From: an uncultured Alphaproteobacteria bacterium
GTDB taxonomy: Bacteria > Pseudomonadota > Alphaproteobacteria > Rs-D84
Assembly (NCBI GenBank): GCA_947367055.1
Contig: CANBCI010000002.1
Span: 204,005-268,004 of the forward strand
Direction: 5' to 3'
DNA: 64,000 bases
Made by a program: the position numbers and the translations under genes. Shown piece after piece: positions 27,102-36,261 of the stretch (positions within the stretch are counted from its first letter, which is position 1; each line of letters begins with the position of its first letter). The notes below the pieces were generated by a model that was not told the DNA's origin, searched no databases, and saw only the letters and a program-made list of their open reading frames with translations.

Positions 27102-27599
27102 ATGAAGAAATTACTTGGATTTTTATTATTGTTGTCGCCGTCTGCGGCATTGGCCAATCCGGCATGTCCGGTATGCACGGTCGCAATCGGGGCGGCGTTG
27201 CCGATTACCAGACGCATGGGGGTGCCTGATGCGGTAATGGGCCTGTGGGTCGGCGCGCTTCTGGCGATATTCGGATATTGGATTATAAAGTTTATGGATG
27301 CGCGCGGGTGGCGTTTTTGGGGCCGGAACGCGTTGGTTCTGGCGTTATCTGTCGCGACAATCGGGTTTGCCTATATCGGCCAGGTGAAATACAGCCCCTG
27401 CACCTATATGGGTATTTTGAACATAGACCCGCTGCTGTTCGGGACAATACTTGGGGCGATATTGTTTATTGTGACCGAAAAATTGTATGACTGGATGAAG
27501 GCGAAAAATGGCGGTCATGCACATTTCCCGTTTGAAAAGGTCGTGTTGCCTATTGTCGTGCTTGCCATCGCGAGTTGGATTTTCGTAATATGTCGGTAA
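27102..27599 (+). CDS. multi-pass membrane protein with CPVC motif, unknown function
   Basis: 165 residues; start at the ATG after AAGGAAGG (MKKLLGFLLLL). A signal peptide ending ALA is followed by NPACPVCTVAIGAALPITRRMGVPD, then about four membrane helices (LWVGALLAIFGYW, ALVLALSVATIGFAY, LLFGTILGAILFI, VVLPIVVLAIASWIF). The CPVC motif at the outer end of the first helix could be redox active or bind metal. I recall similar short CPVCTVA membrane proteins in Patescibacteria, next to a homologue of the following gene, but cannot check it. Followed after 18 bases by 27618. Confidence 0.7.
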   Translation: MKKLLGFLLLLSPSAALANPACPVCTVAIGAALPITRRMGVPDAVMGLWVGALLAIFGYWIIKFMDARGWRFWGRNALVLALSVATIGFAYIGQVKYSPCTYMGILNIDPLLFGTILGAILFIVTEKLYDWMKAKNGGHAHFPFEKVVLPIVVLAIASWIFVICR

Positions 27600-27617
27600 C
27601 AGTTTAAGGAGGTAAAG

Positions 27618-28226
27618 ATGAAAAAAGAAAAAAAGTTGACCATGGATGAAATGATTCAGAAAATGGATGCCGCAAAAAAGGTGAATCCGCTGGATTTGTC
27701 ATCAGACCAGGATTTGTCCATCGCGCTGATGAACCTGATTTCACTGGAAGAACATTTTTTCTTTAGCGGCGCCAAAACGCAAAAGACCGGTTTTTATGAC
27801 ATGATTAACACTGTCCGCGACATGCGCAAGGAACTAATGGAACGCATCGTAAAGAAATCCACAGCGCAAACCGGCGAAGTGTGGTGCATATCAAAACATC
27901 TGCTGGCGGCATCTATGCGCCTTATGGAGGTCGGCACCAAAGCCCTTGGCGCCGGCAACACCCAGGACGCCTATAACCTGTTTAACAAGGCGTATGATTT
28001 GTATTCTTTGTTCTGGGGAATAAATATGGATTTGATAAATCTGGACGGCGTGCGTCAGATTGCGCCGGACGTTTATGAACATGCCACCCAGGAATGTGCC
28101 TTGAAATCAGTTCCTGCGACGAAAAAAAGCACATCTGCCAAATCTGAAAATGCGGCGGAATCAAAGTCAACGGTAAAAAAATTGGGCACGTGGGTAAAGA
28201 ATGCGGTTAATTGCTGCATTGAATAA
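27618..28226 (+). CDS. unknown soluble helical protein, paired with 27102
   Basis: 202 residues with strong ribosome site TAAGGAGG. The middle has a well-formed pattern (DLSIALMNLISLEEHFFFSGAKT ... EVWCISKHLLAASMRLMEVGTK ... AYNLFNKAYDLYSLFWGINMDL) that looks like a packed helical bundle with conserved Trp, Cys and His. The C-terminal 40 residues are a low-complexity Lys/Ser/Ala tail. No enzyme motif seen. Probably co-transcribed and functionally paired with the CPVC membrane protein. Confidence 0.68.
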   Translation: MKKEKKLTMDEMIQKMDAAKKVNPLDLSSDQDLSIALMNLISLEEHFFFSGAKTQKTGFYDMINTVRDMRKELMERIVKKSTAQTGEVWCISKHLLAASMRLMEVGTKALGAGNTQDAYNLFNKAYDLYSLFWGINMDLINLDGVRQIAPDVYEHATQECALKSVPATKKSTSAKSENAAESKSTVKKLGTWVKNAVNCCIE

Positions 28227-28285
28227 TTCGGTATTGATTCACAAACCCGAAAAGTGATAAAATATATTCAGAGAGATGTAAATCT

Positions 28286-30637
28286 GTGAATTTGCATGGA
28301 ATAAAAATTTTTTGCACTTTAATAATGGCTGCGTATTGTGGGGCGGGCTTTGCCGCCCAGGCCCCAAATCCGCGCAGCAGTGCCAGTGTGTCCGCAGTAA
28401 CCCGTTCTGACGGGCGCGGTGCGACATCATCGGGGGCCAATGCCGTTACATCACGCACCGCAACGCGTCGTCCGACAACAACGGTTGCGCGTACGGCGTC
28501 CGCCACAAATACGGCGGCCCGGGTTGCCGTTCCGGCAACATCCGCACGCGGTGCGGGCGGCCCGGTGCGTTCCGCAACAACCGCGACATCCGCGGCACGC
28601 AGTGCCACAACCGGCGCGACTGCGCGCACGGCGGCTGGGACATCATCTGCACGCAGTGCGACAAACGTATCGCGTGCGGCCTTATCGCGTGCGGGAAGCA
28701 GTGCGCGCGCCACGGCCGTTTTCAATGACATTTCAAAAACTGGCGGCGGATATGCCCAATGTCGCGAGGCTTATGCAACCTGCATGGACCAGTTTTGCGC
28801 AAATGCAAATGACACGTACCGCAGATGTTTTTGCAGCGACAAGTTTATAGAATTTCGCAATACGGAGGCCGCCCTGGACGAGGCCAAGAATATTTTGGCC
28901 AGATTTGAAAACAATAACCTGGCGGCGGTAAACCTGACCGCGGCCGAGGTTAATGCCATGTATTCCGCGACCGAGGGCGAAAACGCTATAAAGAGCGATA
29001 CCAGCGCCGCATCACAAATGTTGTCGCAAATCGGCGATTTGTTGTCCGGAAACACAAAACCACAAACAACCACGCAATCGGGACTTAATCCGTCGGGGCT
29101 AATAGATGTCAATTTCTCTGACGACCTTGACGACATATGGAGCGGTGGCGGCAGTTCATTTTTTGCATCAAACACGACAACAAATGACTTGACCGCATTG
29201 GAGGGCACTGCCCTTTATAACGCCGCCAATGACCAATGCCTGCAAATTGTATCGGCGTCATGCGAAAACAGCGCGGTTTTAACAATGGCGCGCAGTTCGT
29301 ACAGCATTCTGGTTACCCAGGATTGCAATACATATGAAAAGGAAATAAATTTACAGCGCGAATCTGTGGAAAAAATTGTTCGTACCGCGGAAAAATACCT
29401 GCGCGAGGCACGATTAGAGGAATATCAATCACATAATTCGGCTGATGTTAATGAATGCGTGACCACGGTAAAGACGGCCATGTCAAATGAAAGTGCATGC
29501 GGTGCGAATTATTCGCGGTGCTTGGACCCAACCGGTGTGTATGTCAATCCGTCAACCGGCGAACCTATTTATTCGCCCGAATTATATAAATTAACATCAC
29601 TTATTTCATTAAGTGGTAATATGGATTCGGATATATTGATAGAAAACCGTCAGTTTAATTCATTTTTGGATGAAAAGAAAATATACGCAAACAGTGCACT
29701 TGACACATGTCGTGACATATCCGCCACCGTATGGGAGGAATTCAAACGCAGCGCAATTATTGAAATCGCCCAGGCCCAGGCGTCAAAAATAGAAGAAGTA
29801 AAAATGTCCTGCGTATCAACAATGGCGCAATGTTATGACACCCAGTCAAATGCGTTAAAGGATTTTGACACTAATACGGCAAAGGTGTCGGGTGCCCTGT
29901 CGGCATACGCGGCCAAGGAAATGTGCCGTGACCAAGTACAGGCATGTGCGGCATTGTATGGTGATCCTGATGGTTGTAATATTGATTCAAATACTGGCAA
30001 AGTCACCGCCAAAAGCGGCAAAGTATGCGGTATGGCGGCATTAATTGCTTTTGTTGACGGTGTTGACAATGTCCGTGTGGCCGAAGGGTGCGCAACCGCA
30101 ATCGACACCTATTTAAAGAGCACATGTACACCAACAACCGGCGATAAAGCATTCCCATATAATTGCCGTAGTTATGATGAGGCTGGCATTAGAAAATTGA
30201 TAACTGATTTTGCAGAAAATAACTGTAAGAATGTCGCAACCGGCCAAGCGGGGTTGGACGCATCGGTCCTAGCGCAGGTCGAAAAGTCTATAAAAGATCT
30301 TCAGGAAGAACTTGAATATCAATTAGAGAAAATCTGTGAAGATTTGGACGGATACTGGGTTGATGCGGACGATACGGGAAATGCGGTCGGTTCAAACCCA
30401 TTAACGGCGTTTTATAGCGCGGTATATCCGGGTGCCAACCAAAATTATGATTATGGAAGATGTGTTGAAAATACAACCAGAATACGTTGCCTGTCATATA
30501 ACGATGCCGACAAAGAACCGGTCGCGACGTATGATCGCGCCAAGGATGAATGCATATTCACCAGCAAGTGGTATGAAGAACGGTGCGGTATTTTGGGCGG
30601 ATATTATGAAAGCGGAAACTGCTATGTTCCAAAATGA
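28286..30637 (+). CDS. large exported protein with Ala/Thr/Arg-rich N-terminus and Cys motifs
   Basis: 783 residues starting with a GTG (MNLHGIKIF after AGAGAGATG); signal peptide ending AGFAAQ. Residues ~30-150 are low-complexity Ala/Thr/Ser/Arg (RTASATNTAARVAVPATS), likely disordered and Pro-poor. The rest is a structured, Cys-containing region beginning CREAYATCMDQFC, with long helices (KIVRTAEKYLREARLEEYQ) and more Cys pairs. The CRExxxxCxxxxC motif also occurs in the 42787 gene, suggesting a common exported family. It reads into the 30650 gene 12 bases later. Function unknown; perhaps a cell-envelope scaffold. Confidence 0.72.
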   Translation: MNLHGIKIFCTLIMAAYCGAGFAAQAPNPRSSASVSAVTRSDGRGATSSGANAVTSRTATRRPTTTVARTASATNTAARVAVPATSARGAGGPVRSATTATSAARSATTGATARTAAGTSSARSATNVSRAALSRAGSSARATAVFNDISKTGGGYAQCREAYATCMDQFCANANDTYRRCFCSDKFIEFRNTEAALDEAKNILARFENNNLAAVNLTAAEVNAMYSATEGENAIKSDTSAASQMLSQIGDLLSGNTKPQTTTQSGLNPSGLIDVNFSDDLDDIWSGGGSSFFASNTTTNDLTALEGTALYNAANDQCLQIVSASCENSAVLTMARSSYSILVTQDCNTYEKEINLQRESVEKIVRTAEKYLREARLEEYQSHNSADVNECVTTVKTAMSNESACGANYSRCLDPTGVYVNPSTGEPIYSPELYKLTSLISLSGNMDSDILIENRQFNSFLDEKKIYANSALDTCRDISATVWEEFKRSAIIEIAQAQASKIEEVKMSCVSTMAQCYDTQSNALKDFDTNTAKVSGALSAYAAKEMCRDQVQACAALYGDPDGCNIDSNTGKVTAKSGKVCGMAALIAFVDGVDNVRVAEGCATAIDTYLKSTCTPTTGDKAFPYNCRSYDEAGIRKLITDFAENNCKNVATGQAGLDASVLAQVEKSIKDLQEELEYQLEKICEDLDGYWVDADDTGNAVGSNPLTAFYSAVYPGANQNYDYGRCVENTTRIRCLSYNDADKEPVATYDRAKDECIFTSKWYEERCGILGGYYESGNCYVPK

Positions 30638-30649
30638 TGGGTGAATAGT

Positions 30650-31879
30650 ATGAAGAATATAAAGAAAATATTTTTACCGTTATTATTTGCGCAGTGTATT
30701 CCGTTCACGTCATTTGCAGGCGGGGAAAATAATATAAATTCATTATTGTCCAGTTGGAAAAACCCAACAATGAGTCATTGCAACAGATCTGATACCGGCG
30801 AAGCAACAATCGGGGCAAACAAGGATATATGCATAGGCAATTATAATATTGACAGTAATTCGCCCTACCAGTGCGTCCTGGGGGACGATATGGGTGTTTT
30901 GATGTTGGTTGCACGCGAAGTAAATGAAAACGGCGCAAAATTCTGTGTGACGACAATTTATGCCGAACATGAAAAGAAGGGCGACGCATGGACGCTTTAT
31001 GCCGAACCGGCCGAAGGCGCCCAACAGTGCCATTGGCTTTGCAAACCCGGTTATACCGGTGAAAAGTGCCAGGGAACAACTTTGAATGGATGTGATTCCG
31101 TGCCATTCTTGCGTTCTGATTTTGATAAATATAAAATGGCGCGCGCAATCGGCGTAGAATCATCCATTGCGATGTTTCATTGGAATCAATATAAGAGCTG
31201 CGGCGTTCATGCGGACCAGGAACACGATATGATTTTAGTGGTGTCCAAATGGCTGCAGGACGGTCATGGCGCATGGGCGACCCCATTTGTTATTCGTGCG
31301 CGTCGTGAAGATTATAAAAGCCGTAAAGGCGGCATTGATGCATGGCCGGCCGGCGAATCAACCTTGCTGTGTAAGAACGGATATACCGCAAATGCGGCCG
31401 GTAACGACTGTGTTGCAATTGACGAGGCAACATGTGCAATGACGCAACTGTGTTCCGGTTGGTCATCCAATGGCTATGATCCAAGCACAATGACATTGTC
31501 GTATAATACAGCCGGCAAATGTTATCAATATCGTTGCAACAACACGGGGTACGCGTTTCCGTCAACCGCCAATAAAACGTGCCAGGCATGCTTTACAAAT
31601 GTTCGCGGCGGCGTGTCGCCGGTTGACGGAACATGTGTTCAATGCGCCCTGGGCCAGATATTTGATGAAACCGCGACCGATACTGGATATTGCCGCGCGA
31701 CAACATCATACAGCCCGACCGACCTGCAATATGGCAAGGGAAAGACCCGCAACAATACAACCACATCAACCGTATCCACCAAGTCTGCATCAACTGTGTC
31801 AACCGCATGCTGGACATTTGCATCGGCGGATGAATATAAAAGTTGTGTTATTTCCGGTGGTGCGGGCGGTGGCAAATAA
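30650..31879 (+). CDS. exported Cys-rich protein with EGF-like segment
   Basis: 409 residues; ATG at 30650 (MKNIKKIFLPLLFAQC) chosen over an upstream GTG. Signal peptide ending SFAG. Contains an EGF-like turn (CHWLCKPGYTGEKCQG), several C.xGY and CxxC pairs (CQACFTNVRGGVSPVDGTCVQCALG) and a Thr/Ser-rich C-terminal part. Likely partly disulfide-bonded in the periplasm or on the surface. Second gene of an apparent operon with 28286. Function unknown. Confidence 0.72.
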   Translation: MKNIKKIFLPLLFAQCIPFTSFAGGENNINSLLSSWKNPTMSHCNRSDTGEATIGANKDICIGNYNIDSNSPYQCVLGDDMGVLMLVAREVNENGAKFCVTTIYAEHEKKGDAWTLYAEPAEGAQQCHWLCKPGYTGEKCQGTTLNGCDSVPFLRSDFDKYKMARAIGVESSIAMFHWNQYKSCGVHADQEHDMILVVSKWLQDGHGAWATPFVIRARREDYKSRKGGIDAWPAGESTLLCKNGYTANAAGNDCVAIDEATCAMTQLCSGWSSNGYDPSTMTLSYNTAGKCYQYRCNNTGYAFPSTANKTCQACFTNVRGGVSPVDGTCVQCALGQIFDETATDTGYCRATTSYSPTDLQYGKGKTRNNTTTSTVSTKSASTVSTACWTFASADEYKSCVISGGAGGGK

Positions 31880-31959
31880 TGGCAATCCCGGTTGCGCCGG
31901 CAAATCGGTGTCCGGAAACCAAATGCAGTTTGGGAATCAAATTCAATCGTTATAAAAAA

Positions 31960-31993
31960 TAAAACAGCCGCAAAATTCGCGACTGTTTTTTAA
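31960..31993. terminator. probable bidirectional terminator
   Basis: AAAACAG ... CTGTTTTTT arms around an imperfect CCGC/GCGA core, between two convergent genes. Confidence 0.55.
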
Positions 31994-32008
31994 TGGGCTA
32001 AAATCGAC

Positions 32009-32422
32009 CTATTCCGCGCCGTTTAATGTGCGCAACATTTTCATAACCATTTTGCGCTGATCATCATTCGGCAGTTTCCAATACAGGTTTATCAACTGCA
32101 GTGATTCATTTTTACCCAACGGGTCATCGGGATGCTGGTCTGAAACGCGCAGTGGGCGACCGCTGCGGTTTTCCGGTGGCAGATAGCCCGGCAGTCCGGC
32201 AAAGAAAAATGTCACGGGTGTTTCCAGCGCGGTGCTTAATTCAAACAGGCGCGATGCGGAAATGCGGTTGCCAGCCGTTTCATACTTTTGTATCTGTTGA
32301 AATGTGACCCCGCAAATTTTTGCCAAATCTTTCTGGGACAGTCCCATCATACTTCTGCGCAATTGTACGCGCTGTCCGATATGTGCGTCAATTGACGACG
32401 GTTTAAACGGCCTTCCACTCAT
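32009..32422 (-). CDS. XRE-family transcriptional regulator
   Basis: 137 residues with a cro/C1-type helix-turn-helix at about 17-70 (RRSMMGLSQKDLAKICGVTFQQIQKYE). The C-terminal part (LINLYWKLPNDDQRKMVMKML) resembles the small alphaproteobacterial XRE regulators with a short dimerisation tail. Its targets are not evident. It diverges from gpmI with a 127-base shared control region. Confidence 0.88.
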   Translation of the reverse strand: MSGRPFKPSSIDAHIGQRVQLRRSMMGLSQKDLAKICGVTFQQIQKYETAGNRISASRLFELSTALETPVTFFFAGLPGYLPPENRSGRPLRVSDQHPDDPLGKNESLQLINLYWKLPNDDQRKMVMKMLRTLNGAE

Positions 32423-32487
32423 GTTTTCATCTCCACTTGATTTTAAGACAAAGTTCCTAATGTATTATTACAATTTTTCTTTTTATT

Positions 32488-32516
32488 TTGCAATCAAAAA
32501 ACAGTTGTGTTATTCT
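32488..32516 (+). promoter_or_regulatory. gpmI promoter
   Basis: TTGCAA (32488-32493), 17-base spacer, TATTCT (32511-32516), about 33 bases before the ATG; AAGGGG ribosome site between. Confidence 0.55.
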
Positions 32517-32549
32517 TTCCGAAAATAAAAAGATTAAGGGGAAAATATT

Positions 32550-34022
32550 ATGAAACCGATAGTTTTATGTATAATGGACGGTGTCGGAATCAATCTGAAT
32601 GCCGAACATAACGCGGTAGCAATGGCCCGTATGCCGTACTTTGACCAATTATTACACAAATATCCGCATTCACAATTGGATGCCAGCGGCCCTGCGGTCG
32701 GCCTGCCGGGTGGAACCATGGGAAATTCAGAGGTCGGCCACATCACAATCGGCGCCGGTCGCGTTGTGAACCAGTTCCTGCGTCGGTTTCAAATTGAAGA
32801 CTGGGATAAGAACCCGGCATTACGCGAATTTATTAACTCTGTAAAGGACGACGGCGGCATTGTTCATTTGGCCGGCTTGATGTCGGACGGGCGCGTTCAT
32901 TCCGATATAAACGACATGATGACAATCGCACGCCGCGTTTTGGCGGCGGGCCTGCGCGTGTGCATTCACTTCATCGCCGACGGTCGCGACACACCGCCGA
33001 AATCCGCCGGAAAGTACATAGAACTGATACGCGAAAAGTTGTCAGAATACATGGCGGACGGGCGCGCATTTTTCGGAACGATTTCCGGGCGCTATTACGC
33101 CATGGACCGCAATCAGAACCTGGACCGGACGGAATTGGCGTTTGACGCGATTGCGCGCGGCCAGGCGGAATTTCATGCCGCGACAGTTGAAGACGCGCTG
33201 GTGGCGGCATATGCACGCGGCGAAACCGACGAATTTATAAAGCCGACAGTTATAGACGGCGACATGCCGATAACACCGCGCGACGGATTTTTGTTCGGAA
33301 ATTACCGTAGCGACCGCGCCCGTCAGATAATGCGTGCAATTTTGACAACTGATGCACACATTCTGTGCTTTTCACAATATGGCGAGGGACTAAACGAACT
33401 CTGCCCGGCACTGTTGCCGGATGTGGCGGTTGAAAACACCTTGGGCGATGTTTTGGCGGCGAACGGCAAATCACAACTGCGCATTGCGGAAACGGAAAAA
33501 TATAATCATGTAACCTATTTCTTTGATGCGGAACGTAATGTTGATTTCCCCGGCGGTGAAAAAGTCTTGATTGCATCACCCGCGGTTGCCACATTTGATT
33601 TGGCACCCGAAATGTCTGCAATTCAAATCACGGATGCACTGTTGCCCAAATTGGCGCAGTTTGACGTTGTAATATTAAATTATGCGAACGGCGACATGGT
33701 GGGACATACCGGCAAAGAAGACGCCGCCGTTCGCGCTATGGAGGTTTTGGACGCACAATTGTCACGTCTGGTTCCGGGTGTGCTGGAATTGGGCGGCGCG
33801 GTTCTAATTACCGCCGACCATGGCAATGCCGAAAAGATGTGGGACGAAAAAAATAATGCCCCATGGACGGCACACACGACAAATCCGGTGAACTTTATAT
33901 TGGTTTCCAATGACGAATATTCGGTGCATAACGGCGGATTGGCCGATATCGCGCCGACAATATTAAAGTTATTAAACCTGCCCCAGCCGGCGGATATGAC
34001 GGGAAAAAGCCTGATTGATTAA
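32550..34022 (+). CDS. gpmI: cofactor-independent phosphoglycerate mutase
   Basis: Glycolytic enzyme interconverting 3- and 2-phosphoglycerate using two Mn ions. The 490 residues start with the metal Asp in CIMDGVGIN, nucleophile Ser60 in MGNSEVGH, FIADGRDTPPKSA, the RSDRARQIM segment, NYANGDMVGHTG and the closing TADHGNAEKMWD. Normal length. Implies a working lower glycolysis. Confidence 0.97.
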   Translation: MKPIVLCIMDGVGINLNAEHNAVAMARMPYFDQLLHKYPHSQLDASGPAVGLPGGTMGNSEVGHITIGAGRVVNQFLRRFQIEDWDKNPALREFINSVKDDGGIVHLAGLMSDGRVHSDINDMMTIARRVLAAGLRVCIHFIADGRDTPPKSAGKYIELIREKLSEYMADGRAFFGTISGRYYAMDRNQNLDRTELAFDAIARGQAEFHAATVEDALVAAYARGETDEFIKPTVIDGDMPITPRDGFLFGNYRSDRARQIMRAILTTDAHILCFSQYGEGLNELCPALLPDVAVENTLGDVLAANGKSQLRIAETEKYNHVTYFFDAERNVDFPGGEKVLIASPAVATFDLAPEMSAIQITDALLPKLAQFDVVILNYANGDMVGHTGKEDAAVRAMEVLDAQLSRLVPGVLELGGAVLITADHGNAEKMWDEKNNAPWTAHTTNPVNFILVSNDEYSVHNGGLADIAPTILKLLNLPQPADMTGKSLID

Positions 34023-34039
34023 AAAATCGCCCCGAATGA

Positions 34040-34070
34040 AAAACCCACGCAAAAAATTTGCGTGGGTTTT
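34040..34070. terminator. bidirectional intrinsic terminator
   Basis: Perfect stem AAAACCCACGCAAA / TTTGCGTGGGTTTT between convergent gpmI and accDA. Confidence 0.9.
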
Positions 34071-34086
34071 AATGATGCCTTTTTTA

Positions 34087-35832
34087 TTAGTGGTCTTCGG
34101 ATTTATGCTCGGGCGCATAAATTTCAACATCACGCGTCATTGCAATAAATTTTTCCGCGCGTTTGGTGGGCAACTCTTCGGCCGGTATGTTTTCCAATTC
34201 GTGAATTGCATCCACAACCGCCGCCGCCAGCAGTTCCATTGTCGTCTGCCAATCGGTATGCGCACCGCCCGCCGGTTCATTGACAATGCGGTCAATTACA
34301 TTCAAATCCGCCATATCACGTGCCGTCAGTTTCATTGCCGTGGACGCGGTCGCCTTGAAATTATTGTCACGCCACAGAATAGACGCACATGATTCCGGCG
34401 CAATTACCGAATAAATCGCGTTTTCCAGCATTAAAACCTTGTCCCCGGTACCGATTGCAATTGCACCACCGGAACCGCCCTGGCCCACATTGACGGCGAC
34501 ATACGGTGTTTTTATGGACAACCCCGTCGCAATTGATGACGCAACCGCCTGGGACTGGCCACGTTCTTCGCCTTCGCGGCCGGCAAATGCGCCCGCCGTG
34601 TCAAACAGTGATATTAACGGCAACTTGAACTTTTCCGCCAGGCGCATCATACGTTGTGCCTTGCGATATCCGTCCGGGTTCGCCATGCCGAAACGGTGGT
34701 GCTGGCGGCTTTCGATTGTGCGGCCCTGTTCCTGGCCGATTATGACCGCCGGGATTCCACGCCAAAAACCGATACCACTGCACATGGCCGGATCTTCGGC
34801 GTACAGACGGTCACCCGCCAGATATGTCCAATCATCCACAATTCCGTTTATGTAATCCAAGAAATGCGGACGGTTTTCATTACGCGCCAACAGAACTTTG
34901 TCATACGCGTCGCTTTCGCCCATGCCACGGATTTTCTTGGTCGCGTCAAATGCCGGTGTCTGGACGTTAATCGGTTTTACATCATGCGGTTGCTTGGTCA
35001 GCACCGACAGGATTTTTACCAATTTGTCATGCAGTTCCGGACGCGCCACAACCATGTCGACCATTCCGTGTTCATACAGGTAATCGGCCGTTTGGAAATT
35101 AGACGGCAGTTTTTCGCGAATATTTTGTTCAATTACGCGGCGGCCGGCAAAACCGATGCGCGCGTCTTTTTCCGCGATATGAATATCGCCCAGCATTGCG
35201 AACGATGCCGTGACGCCGCCGTATGTCGGATCGGTTAAAATAACGATGTACGGAATACCTTTTTCATGCAGGCGGTTCACCGCAACCGTTGTGCGCGCCA
35301 TCTGCATCAGTGACAGGATGTTTTCCTGCATTCTGGCGCCGCCGCTGCTGACCACCATGACAAATGGTTGTTTGGTTTCAATTGCATGTTCCATACTGGC
35401 CACGATGCCGTCACCGGCCGCGCGTCCCATGGACCCCAGCATAAAGTCCCCGTTTAAAACACAAATTGTTGTCGCAATGCCACCGATTGTGCCGTCGGCC
35501 GTTGCGACCGCATCATTGTACCCGGTGTCTGTGCGGGCGGTTGCCAATCTTTCCTTGTACGGCATGCGGTCAACGAAATTCAACGGGTCGTCCGTAACGG
35601 TCGGCAGCGGCACGCGCTGCCATTCCGTGTTGTCGAACAACAAATCAAACCGCTGCTTTGGCGTCATGATAAACGCGCGACCACAGCGTGGGCAAATATA
35701 GTGGTTATCCTTGTAATCCTTGTAATACACCAGGCGCCCGCAGGATTCACATTTTATCCACATCAGGCGGCGTACGCGGTCATATCTTTCGCGGTTACGG
35801 TTTTTAATTCCAGATTTTTTACCAAATAACAT
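34087..35832 (-). CDS. accDA: fused acetyl-CoA carboxylase carboxyltransferase, beta-alpha (AccD-AccA)
   Basis: One 581-residue polypeptide carries both carboxyltransferase subunits, which transfer carboxyl from biotin to acetyl-CoA to make malonyl-CoA. Residues 1-~280 are AccD: zinc ribbon Cys28, Cys31, Cys47, Cys50, then VVSSGGARMQENILSLMQM and GGVTASFAMLGD. Residues ~285-581 are AccA: DAYDKVLLARNENRPH, FGMANPDGYRKAQRMM, FDTAGAFAGREGEERGQS, GGSGGAIAIG. No stop or frame change lies between. Most proteobacteria encode two separate genes, so a natural fusion is notable; it should fold as one chain per heterodimer. ihf/hup-like gene lies three bases upstream. Confidence 0.93.
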   Translation of the reverse strand: MLFGKKSGIKNRNRERYDRVRRLMWIKCESCGRLVYYKDYKDNHYICPRCGRAFIMTPKQRFDLLFDNTEWQRVPLPTVTDDPLNFVDRMPYKERLATARTDTGYNDAVATADGTIGGIATTICVLNGDFMLGSMGRAAGDGIVASMEHAIETKQPFVMVVSSGGARMQENILSLMQMARTTVAVNRLHEKGIPYIVILTDPTYGGVTASFAMLGDIHIAEKDARIGFAGRRVIEQNIREKLPSNFQTADYLYEHGMVDMVVARPELHDKLVKILSVLTKQPHDVKPINVQTPAFDATKKIRGMGESDAYDKVLLARNENRPHFLDYINGIVDDWTYLAGDRLYAEDPAMCSGIGFWRGIPAVIIGQEQGRTIESRQHHRFGMANPDGYRKAQRMMRLAEKFKLPLISLFDTAGAFAGREGEERGQSQAVASSIATGLSIKTPYVAVNVGQGGSGGAIAIGTGDKVLMLENAIYSVIAPESCASILWRDNNFKATASTAMKLTARDMADLNVIDRIVNEPAGGAHTDWQTTMELLAAAVVDAIHELENIPAEELPTKRAEKFIAMTRDVEIYAPEHKSEDH

Positions 35833-35835
35833 TTT

Positions 35836-36114
35836 TTATCCGTTCATTTTTTTTGTTAATTCACGACTTGGTTTGAAAAGGATTGTCGTACTAGCCGGCA
35901 AAGGCATCGGCATGCCGGTGCACGGGTTGTATCCGACCTTGGTTGCGCGGGCGCGCGGTTGAAACGTGCCGAACCCGCGAATTTCAATCCGGTCGCCGTT
36001 TGCAACCGATTCCATCATATGCGCGGCCACCGTGTCCAAAATAGCGGCGGCATCGCTTGTACGCATATGCTTAAACTGAACCTGAATAGAACGTATAATA
36101 TCAGATCTTTTCAT
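35836..36114 (-). CDS. IHF/HU-family DNA-bending protein (IHF-beta-like)
   Basis: 92 residues, typical size. Conserved IRGFGTFQPRARATKVGYNPCTG, with the DNA-contact arm and the PRA..... NP.TG pattern nearer to IHF-beta than to HU, and FKPSRELTKKMN at the end. Acts as a nucleoid and recombination/transcription architectural protein. AAGGA precedes the ATG, and it lies directly upstream of accDA. Confidence 0.92.
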   Translation of the reverse strand: MKRSDIIRSIQVQFKHMRTSDAAAILDTVAAHMMESVANGDRIEIRGFGTFQPRARATKVGYNPCTGMPMPLPASTTILFKPSRELTKKMNG

Positions 36115-36261
36115 AATTCCATTCCTTTGTATTTATTTCGCACATTATTATTACATCTTGGCACATTTTATCAAGAATAAAGTTTATTCCATATTGAATA
36201 GGTTCCTATACCGCACGCACCAGTCGCGTGATAGCATGTAATTATAAAGAAGGAGAACTTT

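Noticed and set aside
28419-28850. 143-aa His/Arg/Pro-rich ORF in another frame
   Set aside because: Frame-shifted reading of the low-complexity N-terminus of the 28286 gene.
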